NCBI GenBank assembly: GCA_023416875.1
Contig: JAEZGT010000113.1
Span: 1-6,123, forward strand
From: Pseudomonadota bacterium
GTDB taxonomy: Bacteria > Pseudomonadota > Gammaproteobacteria > Pseudomonadales > Cellvibrionaceae
DNA length: 6,123 nucleotides
Direction of reading: 5' to 3'
The notes below the pieces were generated by a model, which was given only the letters and a program-made list of their open reading frames with translations, had not been told where the DNA came from and ran no database searches. A program made the translations under genes and the position numbers. The first letter of the stretch is position 1. Each line of letters begins with the position of its first letter. Positions 1 to 6,123 of this stretch are shown here, one piece after another.

Positions 1-1
1 G

Positions 2-1234
2 CCTTCGACGCTTCACCGGTTCAGTATCACCTTTCTTGCAGCACTCTCAATTTTTCTGATCTCCCACTCAGCAGCCGCCTCACCGGTGAGGATCGATTAT
101 TTGGTCACCTTTTTGCCGGCAAAAAAAAGCGCCGAAGTGCGTATCGAAATCGCCCAGGCGGATTGGCTGAAACAGGTACGCTTTAACCTCGAAAAGCACG
201 AGCTGAAGAATATTAAAGCAAGCGGCAAAATCGAGCGCAGTGAGCAGGCGGTGATCTGGCGGCCTAAAACCAAAGGCAAAGCCTATTTCAGCTATACCAT
301 CGCCATACCGCTGGAGCGGTCACCGGGTGTGTATCGCGCGATGATCAACAAGGACTGGACCCTCCTGCGCGGCGAGGGGCTGGTGCCGCCCTTGTCCGTT
401 GATCGCAGAAAAAAAGTTGAGCGCGAAATCTACGTGTCTTTTTCTCTGCCGGAGGGTTGGACGTCGGTTCAGGCGGGTTGGCCGCGGGCTGAGAGCGAGC
501 GGGTATTTAAGCTTGGCCAATCGCAAAGAACGCTGGCCCGTCCTTACGGCTGGATCATTGCCGGTGCCCTGGGCACGCGGCGGGAACAATTGGCGAGGAC
601 AGAAGTGGCCATAAGCGCCCCCCGCGGACACAACTATCGCCAGATGGAAATGATGACGTTTCTAGGAATGATCTGGCCGCACATGGACAAACTGTTTCCT
701 GAAGTTCCTGCGAATCTGCTGATTGCGGGCGCCACTGATCCCATGTGGCGCGGTGGCCTGTCGGCGCCTACGTCGCTGTATCTCCATAGCGACCGGCCCC
801 TGGTCAGCGAAAACGGCACCAGCACGCTAATTCACGAACTCGTGCATGTGTTATCGGGTATTCGCGGTGTGGACGGTGAGGACTGGATCGCGGAAGGACT
901 GGCGGAGTATTACTCAGTGGAGCTTATCTATCGCGCTGGCGGCTTTACTGCGGCTCGACGGGAAAAGATATTTGCGGACCTCGCTGCCTGGGGCAAGGAC
1001 GTCAAAGCCTTGCGACAACCGCGCTCCAGCGGCCCGGTGACCGCGCGAGCAGCGGTGTTTTTTGATGAGCTGGATCGCGAGATCCAGGAAAAATCCGCAG
1101 GCCGCTACCGTTTCGATCACCTGATGCAACGGCTGATCGAAACCAAATATGTCGGCATTGAAGATCTGCAGGAACAGTACAAAAGCCTGCTTAAAGCGGA
1201 TTCGCCACTGCTGAACAGCGAACTGGCGCGCTGA
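2..1234 (+). CDS. Exported gluzincin-type zinc metallopeptidase, 5'-truncated by window edge
   Basis: Probable periplasmic or secreted zinc peptidase; substrate unknown. The reading frame is open from base 2 with no start codon before GTG at 86. The 28 codons before that GTG read as a signal peptide: His-Arg, a hydrophobic core (FSITFLAALSIFLIS), then HSAAAS, with likely cleavage near bases 79-82. The true start is therefore off the left edge and GTG 86 is an internal valine. 410 residues are visible. The first ~190 after the signal are beta-rich and resemble the N-terminal domain of M61/M1-type peptidases. The catalytic part shows HELVH (bases 833-847; two zinc histidines and the general-base Glu), then WIAEGLAEYY, whose first Glu (893-895) is the likely third zinc ligand, as in the WxxEG(F/L)xxY signature of gluzincins. 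No PDZ domain and no C-terminal membrane anchor are seen. The stop TGA abuts the convergent kinase gene. Zinc-protease class is fairly sure; exact family is not. Confidence 0.8.
   Translation, partial: PSTLHRFSITFLAALSIFLISHSAAASPVRIDYLVTFLPAKKSAEVRIEIAQADWLKQVRFNLEKHELKNIKASGKIERSEQAVIWRPKTKGKAYFSYTIAIPLERSPGVYRAMINKDWTLLRGEGLVPPLSVDRRKKVEREIYVSFSLPEGWTSVQAGWPRAESERVFKLGQSQRTLARPYGWIIAGALGTRREQLARTEVAISAPRGHNYRQMEMMTFLGMIWPHMDKLFPEVPANLLIAGATDPMWRGGLSAPTSLYLHSDRPLVSENGTSTLIHELVHVLSGIRGVDGEDWIAEGLAEYYSVELIYRAGGFTAARREKIFADLAAWGKDVKALRQPRSSGPVTARAAVFFDELDREIQEKSAGRYRFDHLMQRLIETKYVGIEDLQEQYKSLLKADSPLLNSELAR
26..82 (+). other. Signal peptide hydrophobic core and cleavage region of the metallopeptidase
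   Basis: In frame with the peptidase, codons from base 26 encode a run of about 15 mostly hydrophobic residues, then Ser-His-Ser-Ala-Ala-Ala-Ser-Pro. A basic residue (Arg, bases 17-19) precedes the core. Ala-Ala-Ala before Ser-Pro fits the small-residue rule of signal peptidase I. There is no lipobox cysteine, so a soluble exported protein is expected rather than a lipoprotein. Confidence 0.75.
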
Positions 1235-1247
1235 TCAAGAGCTCAGC
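1230..1247. other. Convergent gene junction with back-to-back stop codons and a small inverted repeat
   Basis: The peptidase stop (1232-1234) and the kinase stop (1237-1235 on the minus strand) form the palindrome TGATCA with no base between them. Around it GCTGA (1230-1234) and TCAGC (1243-1247) form a 5-bp inverted repeat with an 8-nt loop. There is no T-tract on either side, so this is a poor candidate for a bidirectional intrinsic terminator. Confidence 0.6.
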
Positions 1248-3211
1248 AAGTTCTGTATCAGGTTTTCCAGGTCGGCGCGGCCAACCGGCTTCACCAGGTG
1301 CCCGCTACAGCCGGCGATCTGGGAGCGGTGGCGGTCGTGGTCCTGGCCCCAGCCGGTAAGTGCGACGATCTGGATATCCTGCGCCCAGGGAAAAGCGCGC
1401 AGGCGGCGGGTGGCCTGGTAGCCGTCGAGCACCGGCATGCCGATATCCATCAGGACCAATTGCGGGCGGAACTCCTCCGCGTATTGAATCGCCATCTGAC
1501 CGTCATAGGCGGTGCGCACCACGTGGCCCATAATCTCCAGCAGCATGGCGAGCGAAGTGCAAGCGTCACGATTGTCGTCCACTACCAGAATTTTCACTTG
1601 CTGCACCGCCGCCCGGACGGTGGGAGTTGTCACCTCCTGCGGATTGGGGGTGACCGCAACGCCCAGTGGCAAGTGCACTAAAAAACTGCTGCCGCAGCCG
1701 GTGCCCTCACTTTCCGCGGTCACCCGCCCACCGTGCATTTCCACCAGATTGCGCACCAGTGCCAGCCCTATGCCCAGACCTGTACTCGTGCGCTGCGGGC
1801 TGTGCACCTGAGAGAACATATCGAAAATATTTGACAGCGCCTCCCGGGGAATACCTATGCCACTGTCACGCACGCCTACCGTCACCTCACCCGACTTGAC
1901 CTCGGCAGTGAACCAGATGCGACCGCCCGGTTCGGTGTACTTGATGCTGTTGGAAAGCAGGTTGCCAAACACTTGCGCCAGGCGAGTCAGGTCCGCATCC
2001 AGCTGAAGATCCTCGGGTGGCAGCTGCAGAATCAATTCGTGACCGGCGGTCTCCAAGGCGGGGCGTGTCGCCTCCAAGGCGTGATTCATTGCTTCTGCTA
2101 GCGAGACACGGGCTTTCTGCAGAAACAGCTTGTTGCGATTCATGCGCGACACGTCGAGGAGGTCGTCGATCAGGCGCACCATATGACTAAGCTGGCGATC
2201 CATCATATCCCGCACCGGCTTCAGCATTTCCGGTTTCGCTTCTGCCATGGCCATGATTTGCAAGCCGTTGCGAATGGGCGCCAGGGGATTGCGCAATTCG
2301 TGAGCGAGCACAGCAATGAATTCGTCCTTCTGTCGATCCAAGGATGCCAATTCTTCTGCGCGGCGTTGCAGCTCCTGCTCCATATGTTTGCCTTCGGTGA
2401 GATCCAGTCCGTGTACCAGAACACGGCCGACTCTGCCGTCCGCAGACATTAAGGGTTCGTATACCACGTCGAGAATTTTTTCCTGGCGTTCACCCGTCGC
2501 TCCGAGTAGGAGCACGTGCACTTCCTTGTCGATAAAGCTACGACCGCTCTGGTACACCTCATCGAGGCGGGTGAAAAAAACTTGGCCTTCGAGCTCGGGT
2601 AATACGTCTACCACTCTGAGGCCGAGGATATCCCTCCGGCCGATCATGTCCAGATAGCGCTCGTTGGCTTTTTCGTAAATATGCTGAGGACCGTGCAGCA
2701 CCGCCATAAAGGCAGATGAATGTTCAAAAAAGCGGATAAGCCGTTCATGTTCGGCGTGCATGATGTCGAGCAGTTGCTGGGATTGCCGCTCCGCCAATTT
2801 GCGCTCGCTGATATCGACAAAAACATTTATGGCGCCAATCACATCGCCGCGGCGATTAAAAATGGGATCAATGTTAACCACTGCGTAAAACCGGGAGCCA
2901 TCGGAGCGCTCAAGAATAACTTCGGTGTCACGTATCGCGACGCCGTGGCGCAGCACATTCACCATCGGAATTTCATGCAAAGGAATTTGTGTGCCGTCGG
3001 TGCAGTAAACACGATGGGAGCCACCTGTTTCGGTGTCCTTGCCGATGTGTGGCGCGTATCCCAAAAGTTCGGACGCTTTTTTGTTGAATCTTATGACCTC
3101 ACCCGACGGTGCCGCACACATATAGGCGGCCACCGGTAACAGATCAATAAGGCGCAAATCGAATTGCGCTAACGTATCAATCGTCGGCGGTGTTTCGGAT
3201 AAAAAAGTCAT
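1235..3211 (-). CDS. Cytoplasmic PAS-PAS hybrid sensor histidine kinase with C-terminal receiver
   Basis: 658 residues with no predicted signal peptide or membrane segment, so a cytosolic sensor. Order of parts: PAS/PAC 1 about 18-138 (ending FVDISERKLAER), PAS 2 about 155-275, a short coiled coil 273-298, HisKA with the phospho-accepting His304 in AHELRNPL, and HATPase_c about 400-515. The ATPase has an N-box with Asn417 and Asn421, a G1 box DSGIGIP from Asp449, an F-box IFDMF at 462-466 and a G2 box GLGIGLAL at 478-485. After a ~20-residue linker comes a receiver domain, 539-655: acidic pair Asp545/Asp546, phospho-acceptor Asp589 in LMDIGMP, Thr619 and Lys641 in HLVKPVG. All key catalytic residues are present. 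By family knowledge, His304 autophosphorylates and can pass phosphate to Asp589. No HPt domain or DNA-binding response regulator is encoded nearby, so the output is unknown. ATG at 3211 is the first in-frame ATG; its Shine-Dalgarno is weak (AGGCAGG, about 11 nt upstream). Confidence 0.95.
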   Translation of the reverse strand: MTFLSETPPTIDTLAQFDLRLIDLLPVAAYMCAAPSGEVIRFNKKASELLGYAPHIGKDTETGGSHRVYCTDGTQIPLHEIPMVNVLRHGVAIRDTEVILERSDGSRFYAVVNIDPIFNRRGDVIGAINVFVDISERKLAERQSQQLLDIMHAEHERLIRFFEHSSAFMAVLHGPQHIYEKANERYLDMIGRRDILGLRVVDVLPELEGQVFFTRLDEVYQSGRSFIDKEVHVLLLGATGERQEKILDVVYEPLMSADGRVGRVLVHGLDLTEGKHMEQELQRRAEELASLDRQKDEFIAVLAHELRNPLAPIRNGLQIMAMAEAKPEMLKPVRDMMDRQLSHMVRLIDDLLDVSRMNRNKLFLQKARVSLAEAMNHALEATRPALETAGHELILQLPPEDLQLDADLTRLAQVFGNLLSNSIKYTEPGGRIWFTAEVKSGEVTVGVRDSGIGIPREALSNIFDMFSQVHSPQRTSTGLGIGLALVRNLVEMHGGRVTAESEGTGCGSSFLVHLPLGVAVTPNPQEVTTPTVRAAVQQVKILVVDDNRDACTSLAMLLEIMGHVVRTAYDGQMAIQYAEEFRPQLVLMDIGMPVLDGYQATRRLRAFPWAQDIQIVALTGWGQDHDRHRSQIAGCSGHLVKPVGRADLENLIQNLLSS

Positions 3212-3246
3212 GAAATTTCGTGCCTGCCTTGGACGAGAGGAAAAAG

Positions 3247-3252
3247 AGTATA
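3247..3252 (-). promoter_or_regulatory. Candidate -10 element for the histidine kinase gene
   Basis: Read on the minus strand, TATACT lies about 36 nt upstream of the kinase ATG, giving a short leader of roughly 29 nt. It matches TATAAT at five of six positions. No good TTGACA-like -35 is found 16-18 bp further up, so an activator or another sigma factor may be needed. This is motif inspection only. Confidence 0.35.
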
Positions 3253-3255
3253 AGA

Positions 3256-3280
3256 ATAAATGTTCCCGTTGGGATAAATG
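3256..3280 (-). repeat. Direct CATTTAT repeats flanking a TCCC/GGGA dyad, possible operator
   Basis: On the minus strand CATTTAT occurs at 3280-3274 and again at 3262-3256, 18 bp start to start. Between them lies the small inverted repeat TCCCAACGGGA (3274-3264, sharing one base with the first repeat). The second copy sits 3 bp upstream of the candidate -10. The placement fits a regulator-binding site, but the motifs are short and the region is AT-rich, so chance is possible. Confidence 0.3.
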
Positions 3281-3329
3281 CAGTCCGTTAAGCGAAAAAT
3301 GTCAGTTGGTGCAACACCGAGACGTCACA

Positions 3330-5729
3330 TTAAACGTTTAAAGCAGGCCTAACGAAGCGTTTCAGCAGCACTGGCAGGATGGTGAGATCCATCGCCAGCG
3401 CAATCAGCATGGTGACGCTGGTCAGTAAGCCAAACATCACGCTCGGGATGAAATCTGAAAACATCAGGGCGGAAAATCCGATCACGATAATAATAGTGGT
3501 GTAGGTCATGGGGTAACCGACAGAAAGCATTGATGTTCTCACCGCCTCCGCCGGATCGTCCGTCGAGCTGCGCAGGTAGCGGTGGACATAATGGATCGTG
3601 TCGTCCACGGATATTCCCATGGCGACTGCGGCAATGGTGATGGTCATCAGATCCAGTGGCAGTCCTAATATTCCCATTCCGCCCATAATGGCTGCTGTGG
3701 TGATGATATTGGATATCACGCAGATGACCGCTATGCGAGGTGGTCGGAAAATTAACAGAAGAATGGTGCCTATCACCGCGTAAACAATGGCGACGGTGAG
3801 AAATTGCGAGTCAACCAGACGGGAGAGAATATCCTCATAGAGCACAAATAAATTGGTAAGTTGATAATGTTCCGGGGTGATACCGAGCTCCCGCATATCG
3901 TGATGAATGGACTCCATTAATTCAGCGCGGTTGAGCCCCTCGGTCGCATCCTTTATGCGCATGCTGATCCGCACTTCCTGATCATCGATTGCAAAATAAT
4001 TGCTGAACAAATCCGCGCGCAGATTTTTGTCCAGTGAGTGATAAAGCGCCGTCAGCTCATATTCCACCAGCGGTTTTCCGGTCACTACGCGCGCGATACG
4101 CGCAAAGTCCACAATAGAGGTGATATTGCCTATGGCCTCTTTATCCTCCAGGGAATTTTGGATTTTCTGCAGGGTTTGGAGCGCTTCGGCGGTGATGATC
4201 AGGTCCTGTTTGGATTGATTTTGCGGAATGCGGTAGAGCAGATCCAGTGGTGTGGAACCGCCAAACTCCTGATCAATAAAGGTCAGCTCGCGATAGACAT
4301 CGGTGGATTTGCTGAAATAGTTCAAGAAACTGTTCTCTGCAGTTAGGCGAAAACAGCCGATGATGCCGACAATTAAAATTACGCCATTGACCAACACAAC
4401 GCTCTTGGGGTAATTGAGCACCAAGGCGGCACAACTTGATAGAAATTTATGCACGCCGGGGTGGGTTTTAACTGATCGGGAAAAAGGCACCAGTGTGATC
4501 AGCAGAGCGGGAAACAAGACTAAACTGACCAGCAGGGTAATCATCATCGCCACCACCATCATCCACCCGAAACTGATAACAGGTTGGACACCGCTGAAAA
4601 TCAGCGAACCAAATCCGATAGCGGTGGTTACACCGGCGTAAAGGCAGGGTTTGAATTTCAGTTTCACGGTGTCTTTGGCCAGTGAAAGTTGATCGTGGTA
4701 GCGCCCGCTGGAAACCAGTTCCTGGTATTGCTCGATCAAATGAATAATCACCGCGAGCGCCAAGATGATCTGTAGTGCCACCACATTCGCTGAAATGACG
4801 GTCACTTTCAGCCCGAGCGCACCCAGAAGCCCAAGTGTCATCACCACGCTTATTCCACACACCGCGAGCGGCAGCACCACCCAATACCAGTGGCGGAAAA
4901 GGAAAAACAGCACACCGGCGACAAGTATGATGATGGCGATACCGAACACCACCAGATCATTGCGGATAATCTCGATCAGTTGATGGGCCAGCAGATTATT
5001 GCCGCCGAGATAAAAGTCGCCTTCGCTGCTGTAGTGTCCCGCCAGTTCACGAATTTGTTCAATTTCCTCTGAGCGCTTTATATCAAGCTCTTTGTCGACG
5101 CCCTCCTGTTGTTGCTTCAGTTTTTCCAGTTGCTGCTTTTCATCTTTTGTCAGTTCGCGCTCAAGCATATGACTTTCGATGTCGATGATCTGATTGCGCA
5201 ATTTAGCCACTTGTGGTGGTGTGGAGAACACCACCTGAATGGCAAGTGCGGTTTGTTGTTCATTGACTAACAGGCCTTCGTAAATCGGATGCTTGGCCAT
5301 AATTTTTGCCATCTGCTCTTCCGTCAGATCGCGGGCTTCCCAGGTGAGCTGGTCGGGATCTAGATCGGAGGAGATGGCATCGATGCCGACAAATATCGGC
5401 ATATTCAATAAACTGCGGGCGGACTTTACTCTCTCGATGTTCTCAATTTCCGCCGACAGCGATTTGATGATGTCGCGGGTTCTATCAGAAAAAACACCGA
5501 AATTGGCTGGCTTGAATGCCACCAGAATAAACTCCTCGGGTTCATAGCGCTGGCTCGCCTGCTGGCTCAACAAATAATTGCGATCATCTTTGACCAACAA
5601 GGTATCTGCAGATGCCTCTATGGAAAACTTGCGCGCCTGCCAACCGAGAAAAACCAGAAGAACGAGAAACGTACCAATGACCAGCCAGGCGATCATTTGC
5701 TGGGATTGGGGATTTCTAACCGCCATCAT
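3330..5729 (-). CDS. RND superfamily (MMPL-type) inner-membrane exporter
   Basis: 799 residues, a typical size for the COG1033/HpnN-like branch of RND transporters, which are thought to move lipids or other hydrophobic molecules using the proton gradient. Two-fold architecture: TM1 about 12-30, periplasmic domain 31-255, TM2-TM6 about 257-415 (SSD-like bundle), TM7 about 442-462, periplasmic domain 463-638, TM8-TM12 about 641-790. TM10 carries GISVDDTIHY with the acidic pair Asp709/Asp710, the likely proton-relay site. The matching place in TM4 (ALAVIIH) has Ala326/Val327 instead. Residues ~172-229 form a strongly charged helical hairpin, an apparent coiled-coil insertion in the first periplasmic domain. 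The gene overlaps the mlaA-like stop by 4 bp (ATGA), implying coupled translation. Two ATGs in tandem (5729, 5726) compete as start. No membrane-fusion or TolC-like partner is in the window. Family assignment is strong; substrate and direction of transport are inferred. Confidence 0.93.
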   Translation of the reverse strand: MMAVRNPQSQQMIAWLVIGTFLVLLVFLGWQARKFSIEASADTLLVKDDRNYLLSQQASQRYEPEEFILVAFKPANFGVFSDRTRDIIKSLSAEIENIERVKSARSLLNMPIFVGIDAISSDLDPDQLTWEARDLTEEQMAKIMAKHPIYEGLLVNEQQTALAIQVVFSTPPQVAKLRNQIIDIESHMLERELTKDEKQQLEKLKQQQEGVDKELDIKRSEEIEQIRELAGHYSSEGDFYLGGNNLLAHQLIEIIRNDLVVFGIAIIILVAGVLFFLFRHWYWVVLPLAVCGISVVMTLGLLGALGLKVTVISANVVALQIILALAVIIHLIEQYQELVSSGRYHDQLSLAKDTVKLKFKPCLYAGVTTAIGFGSLIFSGVQPVISFGWMMVVAMMITLLVSLVLFPALLITLVPFSRSVKTHPGVHKFLSSCAALVLNYPKSVVLVNGVILIVGIIGCFRLTAENSFLNYFSKSTDVYRELTFIDQEFGGSTPLDLLYRIPQNQSKQDLIITAEALQTLQKIQNSLEDKEAIGNITSIVDFARIARVVTGKPLVEYELTALYHSLDKNLRADLFSNYFAIDDQEVRISMRIKDATEGLNRAELMESIHHDMRELGITPEHYQLTNLFVLYEDILSRLVDSQFLTVAIVYAVIGTILLLIFRPPRIAVICVISNIITTAAIMGGMGILGLPLDLMTITIAAVAMGISVDDTIHYVHRYLRSSTDDPAEAVRTSMLSVGYPMTYTTIIIVIGFSALMFSDFIPSVMFGLLTSVTMLIALAMDLTILPVLLKRFVRPALNV

Positions 5730-6123
5730 TCTTCTCCTACACCCTGCTGGAATTCGCCGCGCTGATAATCCACATCGCGCTGCAAACGCTGCAGATATAG
5801 GTTGCGCAGAAAAATGTAGGTGTCCTCGTTTTCTGTCGCCAACGCCGGATAGGCATCGAGCATTTCTGCATTATCTTGAAAACGATCAAAGAGTTTCAGA
5901 GCCGTTGCCGTGCGTTCATCATCAAGGTAATTCAGCGGATGGAGAAAATAGTCCAGAACAATGGAACTGCCGGAGCGGAAGTCACTGGGCCCAGCAAGGG
6001 GTAATACCAAATAGGCACCGTAGCCGACGCCGTAAAATGCAAGGGTATCGCCGAAAGACGTTTTTTCTCGCGGTAAATTGAACCACGCCGTCGCGGGATC
6101 GAACAGGCCGAGTAGTCCTATGG
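5726..6123 (-). CDS. mlaA: MlaA/VacJ family outer-membrane lipoprotein, N-terminus beyond window edge
   Basis: 131 C-terminal residues are visible; the frame is open to the right edge, so the start, signal peptide and lipobox lie outside. About half of a usual MlaA (~250 residues) is present. The visible part opens with GLLGLFDPATAWFNLPRE, followed by FGDTLAFYGVGYGAYLVLPL, AGPSDFRSG and a DYFLHPLNYL stretch, then ends in YIFLRNLYLQR. This order (FDxAT, FGxTLxxYGVGxGxYLVLPLxGPS, LxPLxYL, YxxLRxxYLQR) is the signature of the family. Known MlaA proteins form a ring-shaped channel in the outer membrane that removes phospholipids from the outer leaflet and hands them to MlaC. An apparent start at 6010 is a TTG inside the conserved LVLPL motif and is not real. 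The stop TGA overlaps the exporter ATG. Family assignment is confident; pairing with an RND exporter rather than mlaFEDCB is notable. Confidence 0.95.
   Translation of the reverse strand, partial: IGLLGLFDPATAWFNLPREKTSFGDTLAFYGVGYGAYLVLPLAGPSDFRSGSSIVLDYFLHPLNYLDDERTATALKLFDRFQDNAEMLDAYPALATENEDTYIFLRNLYLQRLQRDVDYQRGEFQQGVGEE
5734..5738 (-). promoter_or_regulatory. Shine-Dalgarno AGGAG for the exporter, inside the mlaA-like gene
   Basis: On the minus strand AGGAG lies within the last codons of the mlaA-like gene. It is 4 nt from the ATG at 5729 and 7 nt from the second ATG at 5726. The second spacing is closer to the usual optimum, so initiation may occur at the second ATG, giving 798 residues. 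The overlap with the upstream stop supports translational coupling in either case. Confidence 0.7.

Larger units (their letters stand above)
3212..3329. other. 118-bp intergenic region between exporter and kinase genes
   Basis: The gap separates two genes on the minus strand. It is richer in A+T than its neighbours and holds the candidate -10 and the repeat pair described separately. I found no convincing intrinsic terminator for the exporter transcript, so read-through into the kinase gene cannot be excluded. No small ORF with a good start or RNA gene is apparent. Confidence 0.8.

Noticed and set aside
1205..1226. Small GCTG-AA-CAGC hairpin just past the kinase stop as a terminator
   Set aside because: The loop would be only 2 nt, the stem is 4 bp, there is no T-tract, and it lies within the peptidase coding region.
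1298..1681. 127-codon open frame on the plus strand opposite the kinase receiver and ATPase end
   Set aside because: Antisense shadow of the receiver domain; its composition follows from the codon pattern of the real gene.
2720..3139. 139-codon open frame on the plus strand opposite the kinase PAS region
   Set aside because: It lies wholly antisense to well-conserved PAS coding sequence, its product resembles no family I know, and it has no convincing ribosome binding site.
3292..3329. Possible terminator after the exporter (minus strand GTTG-CAC-CAAC followed by TGACATTTTT)
   Set aside because: The stem is only 4 bp and the T-run starts 4 nt after it; too weak to call an intrinsic terminator.
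3330..3341. 12-bp perfect palindrome TTAAACGTTTAA at the exporter stop codon
   Set aside because: It encodes the last codons and stop of the exporter, is AT-rich and short, and nothing else supports an operator role.
5726..6010. A short 94-residue protein starting at 6010
   Set aside because: The start would be a TTG inside the conserved LVLPL motif of MlaA; the frame is open to the window edge and the upstream residues match the family.
5578..6081. 167-codon open frame on the plus strand across the exporter/mlaA junction
   Set aside because: It is antisense to two recognised genes and spans their overlap; the product is rich in Arg, His and Pro with no recognisable domain.

Overview
The window looks like chromosomal DNA from a Gram-negative bacterium, most likely a gammaproteobacterium. 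The supporting signs are an MlaA-type outer-membrane lipoprotein, an inner-membrane RND/MMPL exporter with a large periplasmic domain, a signal-peptide-bearing metallopeptidase and a PAS-type hybrid histidine kinase. A marine, Cellvibrionales-like host is only a guess from general protein character. I see no mobile element, CRISPR array, tRNA or rRNA, and no gene-free stretch longer than about 120 bases.

Layout. Bases 2-1234 (+) hold the 3' part of a gene for an exported zinc metallopeptidase; its start is off the left edge, and the visible codons before the first GTG encode a signal peptide. Its stop codon abuts that of the next gene, which runs towards it: bases 3211-1235 (-) encode a soluble hybrid sensor histidine kinase (PAS-PAS-HisKA-HATPase-REC). 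A 118-bp AT-rich gap (3212-3329) follows and carries a plausible promoter for the kinase. Bases 5729-3330 (-) encode a 12-TM RND/MMPL exporter. Just upstream of it, overlapping by 4 bp (ATGA), is the 3' part of an mlaA/vacJ gene (6123-5726, -) that runs off the right edge.

How the genes fit together. The MlaA-like protein and the exporter form a translationally coupled pair, suggesting a shared task in lipid or hydrophobic-compound traffic across the envelope. MlaA normally extracts mislocalised phospholipids from the outer leaflet of the outer membrane and works with the MlaC/MlaFEDB ABC system. Here its immediate genetic partner is a proton-driven RND-type protein instead, which is the most interesting point of the window. 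The exporter has a predicted periplasmic coiled-coil hairpin and an acidic (proton-relay-like) pair only in its second half. The kinase lies downstream on the same strand but has a gap and a candidate promoter of its own, so a regulatory link to the lipid pair is not shown. The metallopeptidase is transcribed convergently and looks unrelated to the pair.
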